Made by a program: the position numbers and the translations under genes
NCBI GenBank assembly: GCA_016795365.1
Contig: JAEUHN010000028.1
Location: 1-50,916 of the forward strand
DNA: 50,916 bases
Source: Verrucomicrobiaceae bacterium
GTDB lineage: Bacteria; Verrucomicrobiota; Verrucomicrobiia; Verrucomicrobiales; Verrucomicrobiaceae
Reading direction: 5' to 3'
The notes under the pieces: generated by a model
Seen by the model: the letters and a program-made list of their open reading frames with translations, nothing else
Database searches by the model: none
What the model was told of the DNA's origin: nothing
Shown here: piece by piece, positions 15,829-26,082 of the stretch
How the letters are laid out: each line of letters begins with the position of its first letter
Numbering within the stretch: position 1 is the stretch's first letter

Positions 15829-17604
15829 ATGCGCTCCGTCATCCTCCTGCTTCTGGCCTTCAGCTCCCTGCACGCTGCCGACCTCGTCGTCGAAGGCTGG
15901 CATCATCGCCTGTGGTCCGTGTATCCGATCGAGAAGATCAAGGCGGATGAAGACGTGCCTGTGACGCCAAAGGTGGACGCGGTCACGATCAGCGCCGCAC
16001 GCGATGAGCACGAGCCCTTTCTGGTGCTGCTGCGACCGAACGTGCCTCTGCGCGAAGTGCGCGTGGTGGCGAGTGATTTGAAACACAGCGATGGCAGTGT
16101 GATCAAGGCGGAGCAGATCACAGCGCAACGCGTGGGCTACGTGTTTATCGATGAGCCCAGCGGATCGCGCATCAAGCAACCGATGCCTTACCCCGTGGGC
16201 ACGGGCTTGTATCCCGATCCTTTGCTGGGCAACCAAGGTGACGTGAGACCCGAGCACAACCTGCAGTTCTTCGTCAGCGTGCATGTGCCGCGCGAAGCTC
16301 ACGCGGGGCGCTACGAAGGCAGCGTCAAGCTGGTGTTTCGCCAGGAGCCCTGGATGCCGCCCACGCTGGTCGCCGAAGATGAAGTGAAGCTTGTGGTGAA
16401 CGTGCGCAGCTTCGCGCTGCCGGAGCAATCGCCCCTTTTCAATACAAGCTACGCGAACCTGCGCGAGCTTCCCGAGACGCAACGCACGCCGGAGCGCATC
16501 GGGGCGATGCAGCGGAACTTCATTGCGCATAGCCAGACACCCGAGCCGCTGATGCCTTCACCGCGGGTGAAGGTGGACAAAGGGCAGCTCACCGTGGACA
16601 GCAGCGCGTGGGAGGCGGCGGTGGAGGCCTTGTTCAAGAACGGTGGAACGCATGTGTTCGTGCCGGTGTGGGGCTTCTACCCCGAGCCTGCCTTCGCGCA
16701 GGGACTTTACTTCTTGTATCACTACCCAGCGGTCACGAATCAGCGCTGGCTGGGGGCCATCATCTGCCAGCAGGACAAGACCTTGACGCCGGAGTTTCAG
16801 CAACTCTTCGGCACTTACTTGAAGCACATGCAAGGCGTGCTGAAGCAGCGTGGCTGGCTGGATCGAGCCTTCATCGGCACCATGGACGAGCCTTACACCT
16901 ACCACCTCGGTGATCGTGACAAAGACACGCCTGCGAACAACTACGAGGTCGTGCGAAACTTCGTCGTCTTCGTGCGCGCGACAGCTCCCGGCTTGCGCAC
17001 CTTTTGCACGGCCGATCCAGTTGAGGGACTCATCGGCTCCATCGACCACTGGTGCCTGCGCAATCTCGATCATGCCGCTGCGGCGAAGGAGCGCGCGGAG
17101 AAGCACGGCGAGATCGTGACCTTCTGCGACAACTATCGCACCTTCATCGATTACCCGGCGATCAGCGCACGGAGCTTTGGATGGCTCGCCTGGCAGACCG
17201 GCGCACGCGGCTGGCTGACCTATGAAACGCTCGGCGCGTATCGCACCACATGGGAAGCACCCGTGATGGTGTATCCGATGTTCAGCGGCGCGACCGTGTG
17301 GGGCATGGGCCAGATGTTTTACCCCGAGCCGCTGACGGGCGCTCCCTTGAGCAGCCTGCGCTGGGAGCTGATGCGCGAGGGCTGCGACGACTACGAATAC
17401 CTGTGGTTGCTGCGGGAGACCTTGGAGACCAAGCCCAATGCCGAGGCCCAGCAACTGCTCGATACCGCTGCGCGACGCATCGTGGCTGGAGGCGGGGATG
17501 CGGAGACGATGGCGAAAACGAAGACCTCGAATGCCACGAGCAACAGTGTCGCGCATGAGCTGCGTGAGGCCATCGCGACGTGGCTGGAGAAGCTGGCGAA
17601 CTAG
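15829..17604 (+). CDS. Secreted DUF4091 / GH123-like glycoside hydrolase
   Basis: A 591-residue protein with a signal peptide (about 1-17). An N-terminal beta-sandwich-like domain (to about 200) precedes a barrel region. The C-terminal DUF4091 region has the hallmark 'EGCDDYEYLWLLRE' (about 520-533). The segment 'GTMDEPYTYHL' contains an adjacent Asp-Glu pair, which matches the substrate-assisted catalytic pair of GH123 beta-N-acetylgalactosaminidases. That assignment is inferred and the substrate is unproven. It lies 9 bp after the LamG-like gene and converges with a sulfatase gene ending 6 bp away, within a glycan-degradation locus. Confidence 0.8.
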   Translation: MRSVILLLLAFSSLHAADLVVEGWHHRLWSVYPIEKIKADEDVPVTPKVDAVTISAARDEHEPFLVLLRPNVPLREVRVVASDLKHSDGSVIKAEQITAQRVGYVFIDEPSGSRIKQPMPYPVGTGLYPDPLLGNQGDVRPEHNLQFFVSVHVPREAHAGRYEGSVKLVFRQEPWMPPTLVAEDEVKLVVNVRSFALPEQSPLFNTSYANLRELPETQRTPERIGAMQRNFIAHSQTPEPLMPSPRVKVDKGQLTVDSSAWEAAVEALFKNGGTHVFVPVWGFYPEPAFAQGLYFLYHYPAVTNQRWLGAIICQQDKTLTPEFQQLFGTYLKHMQGVLKQRGWLDRAFIGTMDEPYTYHLGDRDKDTPANNYEVVRNFVVFVRATAPGLRTFCTADPVEGLIGSIDHWCLRNLDHAAAAKERAEKHGEIVTFCDNYRTFIDYPAISARSFGWLAWQTGARGWLTYETLGAYRTTWEAPVMVYPMFSGATVWGMGQMFYPEPLTGAPLSSLRWELMREGCDDYEYLWLLRETLETKPNAEAQQLLDTAARRIVAGGGDAETMAKTKTSNATSNSVAHELREAIATWLEKLAN

Positions 17605-17610
17605 CAGCGC

Positions 17611-18954
17611 TCACTTCACGACGAAGTCGCGTTCGCTTGCATCCATCTCGGTTTCCCATGCTTTCAGCTTCGCCTTCAGGTCGTGGACGATGTCCATGTG
17701 CTGGTAGTTCACATCGTGGCGTTCGCCGATGTCGCTCTCCAAATCGAAGAGCAGGTCCATCGTGTGGCCGTCGTCGATGAACTTCCATTTGCCGGAACGC
17801 ACAGCCCATTGCTTGCGGTTGCTGCGGTCAATGCGCCAGAAGAGCGTGCGCGCTTGCTCAGGCTTCTCCTTGGTGAGGATGGGCAGCAAGTTGATGCCAT
17901 CGGGTTTGTAGTCACTCGGCAGCTTCGCTTCTGCAGCGGCGAGGAAGGAAGCGGTCAAATCCATGGTGATGCCGACTTGCTTCGTGGTCACACCCTTCGG
18001 CAGTTTTGCCGGCCAGCGCATCAGGCATGGCACGCGAATGCCGCCTTCCCAGAGTGTGGCCTTGTGATGGAAGAGCGGGCGATTGTCAGACCAGCGCTCG
18101 CCGCCGTTGTCGCTACTTAGCACGAGCAGTGTGTTGTCCGCGATGCCTGCCTTCTCCAGTTCGGTGAAGATCATTCCCACACCCTCGTCCACCTTCTCCA
18201 GCATGGCTTTGTAGTCGGCACGCGAGCCGTCGTGCATGGCCTCTTTGGTTATCTTGGCCAATGGTTTGCCCGGCGGTGTGAAGGGAGCATGCACGGCCTG
18301 ATGAGGCACATAGAGGAAGAACGGCTCCTTCGCGTGCTTTTGGATGAAGGCTGCGGCGCGTTGGTTGAGCAAGTCGGTGGTGTAGCCTTCCACGGTCACC
18401 GGCTTGAGCCCGTCACGAAGCGCGTTCGTGCCGTCCATGTAGTGATGCGTGTAGTAGTCGCTGTGGCCGAGCAGCGTGCCGAAGTATTCATCGAAGCCGT
18501 GGTGCAGCGGGTTGAACTCATCCTTGTAACCGAGGTGCCACTTGCCAAACGCTCCGGTCGCGTAGCCTGCGCCTTTGAGGAACTTCGCGATGCTCGGCTG
18601 CGTCGTTGGCAACCCGAGCGAATGAATGTCCGGCTCGTTCACCCACAGCCCGTTCACCTTTCGCTGCTGCTCCGCCGTGTAACCCATCGCGAACTCAAAG
18701 CCCACGCGTTGCTGCCAGCGTCCCGTGATGAACCCACAGCGTGTCGGCGTGCAGACCGGCGCATTCGAGTAAAAGTCGGTGAACTTCACGCCTTCTTTCG
18801 CGATGCGATCGATGTGCGGCGTCTGAATGTCCTTGCTGCCCATGCAACTGAGGTCCGCGTAGCCCATGTCATCCACGAGCACGAAGATGATGTTCGGCGG
18901 TGACGCGAAGGCGAGAGTGGAGGCAAGAAGGCAGCAAGCGAGCAGGCGATTCAT
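17611..18954 (-). CDS. Secreted sulfatase (arylsulfatase family, Cys type)
   Basis: A 447-residue type-I sulfatase with a signal peptide (about 1-17). The metal ligands are in 'VLVDDMGY' (Asp28-Asp29). The activating motif is CTPTR with Cys68, the residue converted to formylglycine by a maturation enzyme; no such enzyme is encoded in this window. 'GKWHLG' and 'HQAVHAPF' supply further active-site residues, and 'LSSDNGGE' binds metal. It removes sulfate esters from an exported substrate, probably a sulfated glycan given the neighbours, but the specific sulfated sugar cannot be read from sequence. It is the only minus-strand gene in the glycan locus and converges with the DUF4091 gene. Confidence 0.9.
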   Translation of the reverse strand: MNRLLACCLLASTLAFASPPNIIFVLVDDMGYADLSCMGSKDIQTPHIDRIAKEGVKFTDFYSNAPVCTPTRCGFITGRWQQRVGFEFAMGYTAEQQRKVNGLWVNEPDIHSLGLPTTQPSIAKFLKGAGYATGAFGKWHLGYKDEFNPLHHGFDEYFGTLLGHSDYYTHHYMDGTNALRDGLKPVTVEGYTTDLLNQRAAAFIQKHAKEPFFLYVPHQAVHAPFTPPGKPLAKITKEAMHDGSRADYKAMLEKVDEGVGMIFTELEKAGIADNTLLVLSSDNGGERWSDNRPLFHHKATLWEGGIRVPCLMRWPAKLPKGVTTKQVGITMDLTASFLAAAEAKLPSDYKPDGINLLPILTKEKPEQARTLFWRIDRSNRKQWAVRSGKWKFIDDGHTMDLLFDLESDIGERHDVNYQHMDIVHDLKAKLKAWETEMDASERDFVVK

Positions 18955-19179
18955 GAGCGGTTGGATTCGTGAGCGACTAAGGATGTGCGGTGCGGATGCA
19001 CCATGTCAGTTGGTCGCGGGTTGGATCAACGAAGGCACCACACCGCCTTTCTCAGCCATCAAATGCTCATCGCATCCAGGTCCACATCGATCGGGATACG
19101 AGAATCAATCGAAGCTCTGCTGCACGCCTGATTGAGACTCGAGATCCCGAAACAGACCGGGGCTTCACTTCGTCTCGTC

Positions 19180-20418
19180 ATGATGCATCACTTTTCTCCG
19201 TGCCACTGGGTGTTCGGCTTGTTGGCTGCGTTTCCGCTGCTGGCTGCCGACCCGCTCTTCGACCTCAAGCTCGACACCGTCAGCGACGGTTTCGACAAGA
19301 AGTCCTGCTGGGTGCATCCCCGTGCAGGCATCATTCCTGGCCATCCACCGAGCGTGGTGCTCACGATGCAAAAGGCGATGCTCATAGGCAGCGATGTGTT
19401 CTATGCGCTCAACGAGATGCGCACGGATGATCTCGGCAAGACGTGGTCTGGCCCGATCGAGCACACGGACACTCTGGGCCGTCGCGATGAGCCCAATGGG
19501 ATCGTTGTTGCGGCCAGCGACTTCTGGCCGAAGTGGCATGCCAAATCCGGCAAGCTCCTCGGCATCGGGCACAACGTTCGCTACCAGAATAACAAGGTGA
19601 TCGCCGCACCCATTCGCACTCGGGACACGGTCTATTCGGTCTATGATCCTGGGCACCGCACCTGGACTCCGTGGACTACCTTGCAGATGCCTGACGAGCC
19701 GCGCTTCTTCAATTCAGGAGCGGGTTGCGTGCAGCGCCTCGACCTGCCCGATGGAGACATCTTGCTGCCGACTTACTTCTCGCCCAAAGGCGGCAAATTC
19801 AGCCGCGTGATCGTAATGCGATGCGGCTTCGATGGCAGCAAGCTCAGCGTCAAAGAACTGGGCAACGAGCTGTCGGTCGATACAGATCGCGGCGTGGGCG
19901 AGCCCTCATTGACTCAGTTCCGCGGACGCTACTACCTCACGCTCCGTCACGACCAACGAGCCTACGTGACGACGAGTGATGATGGCCTTCATTACAACCC
20001 GAAGCTGAAGCCGTGGACCTGGGATGACGGCACTGATCTCGGCAGCTACAACACGCAGGCGCATTGGGTAACGCATGATGACGCGCTCTTCCTTTGTTAC
20101 ACGCGACGCGGTGCGAACAACGATCACATCCCACGCAACCGCGCTCCGCTGTTCATCGGGCAGGTGGATCCTCAGAAGCTCCAGGTGATCCGCAGCACCG
20201 AACGTGAACTCATGCCCCAACGCGGCGCGAAGTTGGGCAACTTCGGAGTCACCGAGGTGGGTGAGGATGAGACGTGGGTGACCGATGCGGAGTGGATGCA
20301 GACAAAGGGACCCAACTATGCCGACTTCACCGAGTGCATGAAACACGGCTCCAACAACGCCGTCTTCGCCGCGCGCATCCTTTGGAAGAAGCCGAACACC
20401 ACATGGAACCAACGCTGA
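19180..20418 (+). CDS. Secreted sialidase-like (BNR/Asp-box) protein
   Basis: A 412-residue protein read from the ATG at 19180 (a second ATG follows at 19183). This start gives a signal peptide (to about residue 24); an upstream start at 19132 gives no signal-like leader. The body is a six-bladed-propeller-type sequence with Asp-box-like turns, 'TDDLGKTW' and 'TSDDGLHY'. Other elements are 'GEPSLTQFRGRYYLTLR' and 'FLCYTRRG', both typical of exo-sialidase/BNR families. Catalytic residues were not all identified, so a sugar-binding or other hydrolase role is possible. It lies between two sulfatases, 107 bp upstream of the second. Confidence 0.7.
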   Translation: MMHHFSPCHWVFGLLAAFPLLAADPLFDLKLDTVSDGFDKKSCWVHPRAGIIPGHPPSVVLTMQKAMLIGSDVFYALNEMRTDDLGKTWSGPIEHTDTLGRRDEPNGIVVAASDFWPKWHAKSGKLLGIGHNVRYQNNKVIAAPIRTRDTVYSVYDPGHRTWTPWTTLQMPDEPRFFNSGAGCVQRLDLPDGDILLPTYFSPKGGKFSRVIVMRCGFDGSKLSVKELGNELSVDTDRGVGEPSLTQFRGRYYLTLRHDQRAYVTTSDDGLHYNPKLKPWTWDDGTDLGSYNTQAHWVTHDDALFLCYTRRGANNDHIPRNRAPLFIGQVDPQKLQVIRSTERELMPQRGAKLGNFGVTEVGEDETWVTDAEWMQTKGPNYADFTECMKHGSNNAVFAARILWKKPNTTWNQR

Positions 20419-20525
20419 GCCCCAGGGTGTTCGTTGGAGATCCGCTGCAAGGAAGATGACAAACGACAGGCTTCCCGGCGTTTGAGTTGCTCGCGACCAC
20501 CACGTCTCATCGTCTTTCACTGCTC

Positions 20526-22079
20526 ATGAAACACCTCCTCATCTTTGTCCTCGTCCTCTGCTCCTCATTGTTTGCCGCCACACCGCCCAACGTGGTCGTC
20601 ATGCTGGTGGACGACATGGGTGTGATGGACACCTCGCTTCCCTTCCTCACCGACGCTGATGGCAAGCCGAAGCGATATCCGCTCAACGACTTCTACCGCA
20701 CACCGAACATGGAGCGCCTCGCTGCCCGAGGCATTCGGTTCAACAACTTCTGCGCCATGAGCGTGTGCTCGCCCACGCGCATTTCCATCATGACGGGGCA
20801 GAACGCCGCACGGCATCGCACGACGAACTGGATCAATCCTGACAACAACAACGCCGGTCCCAGCGGTCCCCCGGACTGGAATTGGGAAGGATTGAAGAAG
20901 GGCGATGTCACACTCCCAAAGCTGCTCCAAGCCAGCGGCTACCGAACCATCCACGTCGGCAAAGGACACTTTGCACCCCGGGCCTTCGAAGCCGCCAACC
21001 CCCAGGCCATTGGCTTCGACATCAATGTCGCAGGCGCATCCATCGGTGCACCAGGCAGCTACTACGGCACCAAGAACTTCGGTGCCATTCCTGACAACTC
21101 CAAGGCCGGCAAGAAAGGCAAGGCGAAAGGCGGCAAGCCAGGGGCTGCGGTTCCCGGTCTGGAGAAGTATCATGGGCAAGTCATCTTCCTCACCGAGGCG
21201 CTCACGCTCGAGGCCAAGGCGCATGTGGCCGATGCCGTGAAGGAGCAGAAGCCGTTCTTCCTCTACTTCGCGCAGTATGCCGTGCACAGCCCGCATCAGT
21301 CTGATCCGCGCTCCGCTGCCCACTACACGAACAGCGGCAAACCACAGCCCGCACAAAACTTCGCCACCTTGATCGAAGGCATGGACAAGTCACTCGGCGA
21401 CATGCTCGACCACCTCGACGCCCTGGGCATCGCGGACAACACACTGGTGATCTTCCTCGGCGACAATGGCAGCGATGCACCACTCGGTCACGAGCACGAG
21501 GTGGCCTGTGCAGCCCCGCTTCGTGGCAAGAAGGGCTCCCACTACGAAGGTGGCATGAGGGTCCCCTTCATCGCCGCATGGGCGAAAGCGAACGCCGCCA
21601 GCCCGCACCAGCAACGCCTCCCCATCACCGCAGGCGCAATCCAGAGCCAGCAGGCAGCGGTCTATGATTTGTTCCCTACCATTCTTGGGCTCGCCGGCGT
21701 CGAGACACCTGCCTCTCACGCTTTGGACGGGAGGAAACTCGACACGTTGCTGACCGGCAAAGCGGACTCTGCCCGTGATGAGAAGTTCCTCATGCACTAC
21801 CCGCACTCGCCGCATCGCACGGACTACTTCACCACATTTCGTGATGGCGAATGGAAGGTGATCTACCACTACTTCCCCACGGAGGTCTCCGGCGGCAGTC
21901 ACTACCAGCTCTTCAACTTGAAGACCGATCCGTTCGAACAAATGGACTTGGCCAAGACGCAACCCACCGAACTCAAGCGCATGATGCAGGGGCTGATCGC
22001 AGGCCTGGAAGCTCAGCATGCGGTTTATCCTGTCGAGAAAGGCGGCACCACTCCGGTGAAGCCCATCCTTCCGGAGTAA
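20526..22079 (+). CDS. Secreted sulfatase (arylsulfatase family, Cys type)
   Basis: A 517-residue sulfatase from the ATG at 20526; the frame extends to 20487, but this ATG begins the signal peptide (MKHLLIFVLVLCSSLFAA). Motifs are 'MLVDDMGVMD' (Asp29-Asp30), CSPTR with Cys81 as the formylglycine site, 'VGKGHF', 'QYAVHSPH' and 'FLGDNGSD'. A Lys/Gly-rich insert (about 203-217) is not part of the core fold. It is in the same plus-strand stretch as the sialidase-like gene and probably acts on the same exported glycan. The preferred sulfate position is unknown. Confidence 0.9.
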   Translation: MKHLLIFVLVLCSSLFAATPPNVVVMLVDDMGVMDTSLPFLTDADGKPKRYPLNDFYRTPNMERLAARGIRFNNFCAMSVCSPTRISIMTGQNAARHRTTNWINPDNNNAGPSGPPDWNWEGLKKGDVTLPKLLQASGYRTIHVGKGHFAPRAFEAANPQAIGFDINVAGASIGAPGSYYGTKNFGAIPDNSKAGKKGKAKGGKPGAAVPGLEKYHGQVIFLTEALTLEAKAHVADAVKEQKPFFLYFAQYAVHSPHQSDPRSAAHYTNSGKPQPAQNFATLIEGMDKSLGDMLDHLDALGIADNTLVIFLGDNGSDAPLGHEHEVACAAPLRGKKGSHYEGGMRVPFIAAWAKANAASPHQQRLPITAGAIQSQQAAVYDLFPTILGLAGVETPASHALDGRKLDTLLTGKADSARDEKFLMHYPHSPHRTDYFTTFRDGEWKVIYHYFPTEVSGGSHYQLFNLKTDPFEQMDLAKTQPTELKRMMQGLIAGLEAQHAVYPVEKGGTTPVKPILPE

Positions 22080-22164
22080 GGCGGCGGTCAGAGCTGACTG
22101 TCGGTTCCGTTCGTGGAAGCAAGCAGTTCCCTCATCAGAAACGAGAATACTCTTGTCTGCGCTG

Positions 22165-23718
22165 ATGCGAGTGGTCCGATGCTGCGTTGTCGCGGCCTCC
22201 GTCACGCTTGGCGGTGGCTTCGCGGAGATCGCTGAATGCGAGGTTGCGGAACTGCGGTTTGATCGCCGTTTCGAAAATGCTGCATCAGCCGTAGCATCGT
22301 CGCTGCCCACGTGGATCACAGACGTCGATCAGCAAGGCGGGACATTCCATGATAAGCCGGCGTCATGGCAGGTGCCGGAGTCCGTGGCGGATGGCATAGA
22401 GCGAATCACCATTCCCTTGAATCGCTCCAAGTTGGCTAGCGATTTAGCTGCGACGTTCCTCTTCTCGGCCGGAGCAGTCCACGGACTTCGCAGTGCAATT
22501 GTTCGATGCTCAGGGTCGTGTGGTGGTGGTCGATCTGTTCGGCGATCTGGTCGAAGTCGCGGGTGCCTTGTCCACGAACACCTTCATCATCCCGCTAGCC
22601 AAGTATCCGGCGTCCACCAAGATCGTTATCCGCCACATTCACGGAGCCGTGGCGATCTTTGGCGCGGTGCTCTATCCGGTCGCGAGCGAAGGTCTCGCGG
22701 TCGATGCCGAGGTGACAAAACTCGTGCGCAAGCTCGGCGATCTGCTGAGTCCGGATAACCCGATTGTGCGCAACCTGCAAAACATCACCTCGGCGTCTAA
22801 GGCCGTCGTCACCGCCAATCCCTTGCCTGTGTTCGCGGCGAGCGCCTCCAAGCCTTCAACGACCACCTCGACCTCGAAGACCGCGCCTGCTGCCTCTACC
22901 ATGAAATGCGGACCGATGACGGGCGCGACGAGGGGTTGCATTTGCGGTGTGAGCCGCTCCACCACTGGCGATCCGCCCATTCTCATGGAAGCGCCCGCCC
23001 TTCCGCCGATCAAGCCGTTCAAACGCGCGATCACCATTCTGGTCGAGGATTCGCACGGCGGCTGCGACATCTTCAACGAATACAACTTCGGCTCCGCCCA
23101 GCTCGCCCGTGTGCTCACCGCCCAGGGTGCCAAGGTGGAGAGCACTCGCGACATCCAGGAATTCGATCCGGCGCGAGGCCTGACCCGCGATCTGCTGGAG
23201 CGCTACCAGATTGTTATCTTTAACGGTCGCTTCAATGGCCGGACGGTGCCATTCAGCGATGCCGAGGTCACGGCGGTCAGCGATTGGGTGAAGGCTGGTG
23301 ACATGCGCCGCTCCATCCGCAAGCGACCATCTGGATGCTTACTTTTTTAATCCGCTCATCAAGCCCTTCGGTCTTCAGTTTGGCTGGCAGAAGATTGAGG
23401 GCATGTATCGAGCTGATATCACCAAGCCAGTTCATCCTCTCGTGAGCGGTCTGCCCGAGTTCGCGATCTACCACGGCATCTCCGTGCTCGGCTCAGCGTC
23501 GGCCGAAAATGTGGCGATCGTTGGTCGCGAGAGCGCGATGACGGCCCGGAGTCACGGCAAGGGGCGTATAATTGGTTTTGGCACGGGCAACACGATCCAA
23601 GATCAAGGCCCTCAACTCACGGATCATCAACCACAGCTCGAGCCGGGTAGTCGCGGCGAACACGAATCTGCTGATGAATCTGTCTCTTTGGCTGGCTGAC
23701 TTGGGTGCGGCGAACTAG
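22165..23718 (+). pseudogene. Frameshifted secreted protein remnant with a DUF4350/GATase-like domain
   Basis: Coding sequence continues through at least three frames. The first part starts at the ATG at 22165 (signal-like MRVVRCCVVAASVTLGG). The second frame takes over near 22465 ('STDFAVQLFDAQGRVVVVDL'). Near 23300 a third frame begins ('HLDAYFFNPLIKPFG'), and near 23615 a fourth ends 'NLSLWLADLGAAN' at the TAG 23716-23718. The middle has the GATase-like DUF4350 flavour: 'ITILVEDSHGGCDIFNEYNF', 'YQIVIFNG', 'VSDWVKAG'. The segment following 'DWVKAG' appears to have lost sequence. Frameshifts could be decay or local sequence errors. It lies downstream of the sulfatase gene and is not expected to be functional as read. 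Confidence 0.75.
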
Positions 23719-23924
23719 CGGGCGTCTCGGCCAGTCAGGTTCCCTTGATATTCGCCTTGCCAGAGTTAGGCGGGAGAGTGAACCGCGTCACACGGGGACA
23801 AAGCGTGGACGCTTCCGATGCCAGAGAAAGACGCTTCGATCGAAGTGCCAAAAACCTCGACACTACGATCCGGACAGTCCTCGCCACGAGAAGGAATAGA
23901 CACGCGGGCTCTTAGCAGGTCAGG

Positions 23925-24680
23925 CTAAAGGTAGTCTTCGATGGGTATCTTGCCGTTCGAGGCGCAGATAAACATGGTGCCTTCCTTCGCCTTGCCGGGT
24001 TCGAGGCGGACCTTGCCGCCTGCGGCTTCGACGAGCATCTGGCCAGCGGCGATGTCCCACAGGCTGATCTGTTCCTCCACATACGCATCGAGGCGACCGC
24101 AGGCGATGTAGGCCATGGCGAGCGCGGCACTGCCGAGCATGCGGGTCTTGCGCACGTTATACGAGATGCGCTTGTAGCGCTCGAAGCCCGCATCAAGCGA
24201 CTCCTTGCTTTTGGAGAAGCCGACGGTGACGACGGACTCGTTCATCTGCATGCGCGCGCTGACGGAGATGGGCTTGCCATTCAGCGTGGGTGGAACGCCT
24301 TCCGCCACGGTCCAGAGTTCGTCCTGCGACGGATCGAAGATGACGCCGAGGATCAGCTTTTGCGTGGCACGATCGCGCGCGGCGATGGAGACGCAGAAGT
24401 GCGGGATGCCGAAGAAGTAGTTCACCGTGCCGTCGATGGGATCGACGATCCATTCGATGCTGCCGGAGCCGATGCTGTCGCCTTCCTCGCCAAGCACTGC
24501 GTGATCAGGGAAACGTGCGAGCAGCATCTCGGTGATCAGGGTCTGGCTACGGACATCGAGTTCGAGCTTGATGTCATACGTCTTCATTTCGTTGACGTGA
24601 AGATCGGTGCCGAAGTTGTCGCGAATGAGCTTGCCGGCGGCTTTGGCGGCCTGGATGGCGGCGTCGAGGAGTTCGTTCAT
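23925..24680 (-). CDS. suhB: Inositol-monophosphatase-family phosphatase
   Basis: A 251-residue enzyme of the Mg2+-dependent inositol monophosphatase/SuhB family, which hydrolyses sugar or inositol phosphates in the cytoplasm. The ATG at 24680 (MNELLDAAIQAAKAAG) is the family-typical start; the frame open to 24815 upstream is not needed. Metal-binding motifs are 'LGEEGD' (about 66-71) and 'WIVDPIDGTVNYF' (about 79-91), plus 'SLWDIAAGQMLVEAAGG' near 210. The symbol is given because the family is clear, although the substrate is not proven. It starts 17 bp after the coaB stop codon, so co-transcription with coaB is likely. Confidence 0.85.
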   Translation of the reverse strand: MNELLDAAIQAAKAAGKLIRDNFGTDLHVNEMKTYDIKLELDVRSQTLITEMLLARFPDHAVLGEEGDSIGSGSIEWIVDPIDGTVNYFFGIPHFCVSIAARDRATQKLILGVIFDPSQDELWTVAEGVPPTLNGKPISVSARMQMNESVVTVGFSKSKESLDAGFERYKRISYNVRKTRMLGSAALAMAYIACGRLDAYVEEQISLWDIAAGQMLVEAAGGKVRLEPGKAKEGTMFICASNGKIPIEDYL

Positions 24681-24697
24681 GGGAACGATGACATAGC

Positions 24698-25350
<653 letters not shown>

Positions 25351-25354
<4 letters not shown>

Positions 25355-25896
25355 GCCTTCGGTTCGGCGAGTCGTGCGACGGCCGCCTGCACAATGTGAT
25401 CGACCTCAGCCAGGCGGCCCACGCCTTCGTAGCCGCAGGCGAGCAGGCCCTCAGCAGGGTCGATGAAGCGATGGCCCCACGATTTCAGCGTGGCGACGTT
25501 CTGCTGCGTAGCCGGGTGCAGCCACATCTTGCCATTCATCGCCGGAGCGATCAGCACGGGAGCGCGCGTGGCCAGCGCAATGGCGGTGAGCGCGTCATTG
25601 GCGAAGCCGTGCGCGAGCGAGGCGAGAGTGTTCGCGGTCGCGGGCGCGATGAGCAGGAGGTCAGCCGTGTCGGCCAGGTGTATGTGGCCGGGCTGCCAGC
25701 CGTCTTTTTCAGCAAAGAGGTCCGTGATCACCGCGCGACGCGATAGGGTCTGAAGCGTCAGCGGCGTAACGAATTCGAGCGCTGATTTCGTGAGCACACA
25801 GGTCACCTCGTGGCCCAGCTTGGTGAGCTGGCTGGCGATGTCCGCCGCTTTGTAGGCAGCGATGGAGCCGGTGATGCCGAGGATGATGCGTGACAT
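25351..25896 (-). CDS. coaC: Phosphopantothenoylcysteine decarboxylase (stand-alone CoaC)
   Basis: A 181-residue flavoprotein CoaC that decarboxylates phosphopantothenoylcysteine to phosphopantetheine. The start at 25896 (MSRIILGITGSIAAYKAAD) is the standard HFCD-fold N-terminus. Other motifs are 'HIHLADTADLLLIAPATAN' (with His at about 75), 'PAMNGKMW' (Asn catalytic) and 'LLACGYEGVGR' (catalytic Cys). It ends where fused CoaBC proteins continue into the CoaB domain, so the gene has been split rather than lost. It overlaps coaB by 4 nt and lies divergently from the outer-membrane protein gene at 26083. Confidence 0.9.
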
Positions 25897-25985
25897 GAGG
25901 TGGCGAGACTCGGGGCAATGCGCACCACTTGCAAGCAGTCCGATTCCTGAGGTCCATAGTGGGTTTTTCACAATCAAATCATAGA

Positions 25986-26014
25986 TTGCCAAGCTTCGCC
26001 CGCGTGCTTAGACT
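25986..26014 (+). promoter_or_regulatory. Candidate sigma70-type promoter for the outer-membrane protein gene
   Basis: TTGCCA (25986-25991) and TAGACT (26009-26014) are separated by 17 nt, a good match to the -35/-10 spacing of housekeeping promoters. It leaves a 5' untranslated stretch of about 60-70 nt rich in A and C before the ATG at 26083. The site is close to the coaC start on the opposite strand. Confidence 0.5.
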
Positions 26015-26082
26015 TCCCGTTCTCCTGGCCTTTTCCGGGTCCGGAGCCCTAAACCACAACCACCTAAACCACACATAACAAC

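Noticed and set aside
15082..16530. 482-residue minus-strand open frame
   Set aside because: Antisense to the LamG-like and DUF4091 genes; His/Arg/Leu-rich composition and no motif. High GC content produces long antisense frames here.
23705..23924. Possible transposase or small gene after the pseudogene
   Set aside because: The short Arg-rich frame has no motif, no inverted repeats were found and no start signal is visible.
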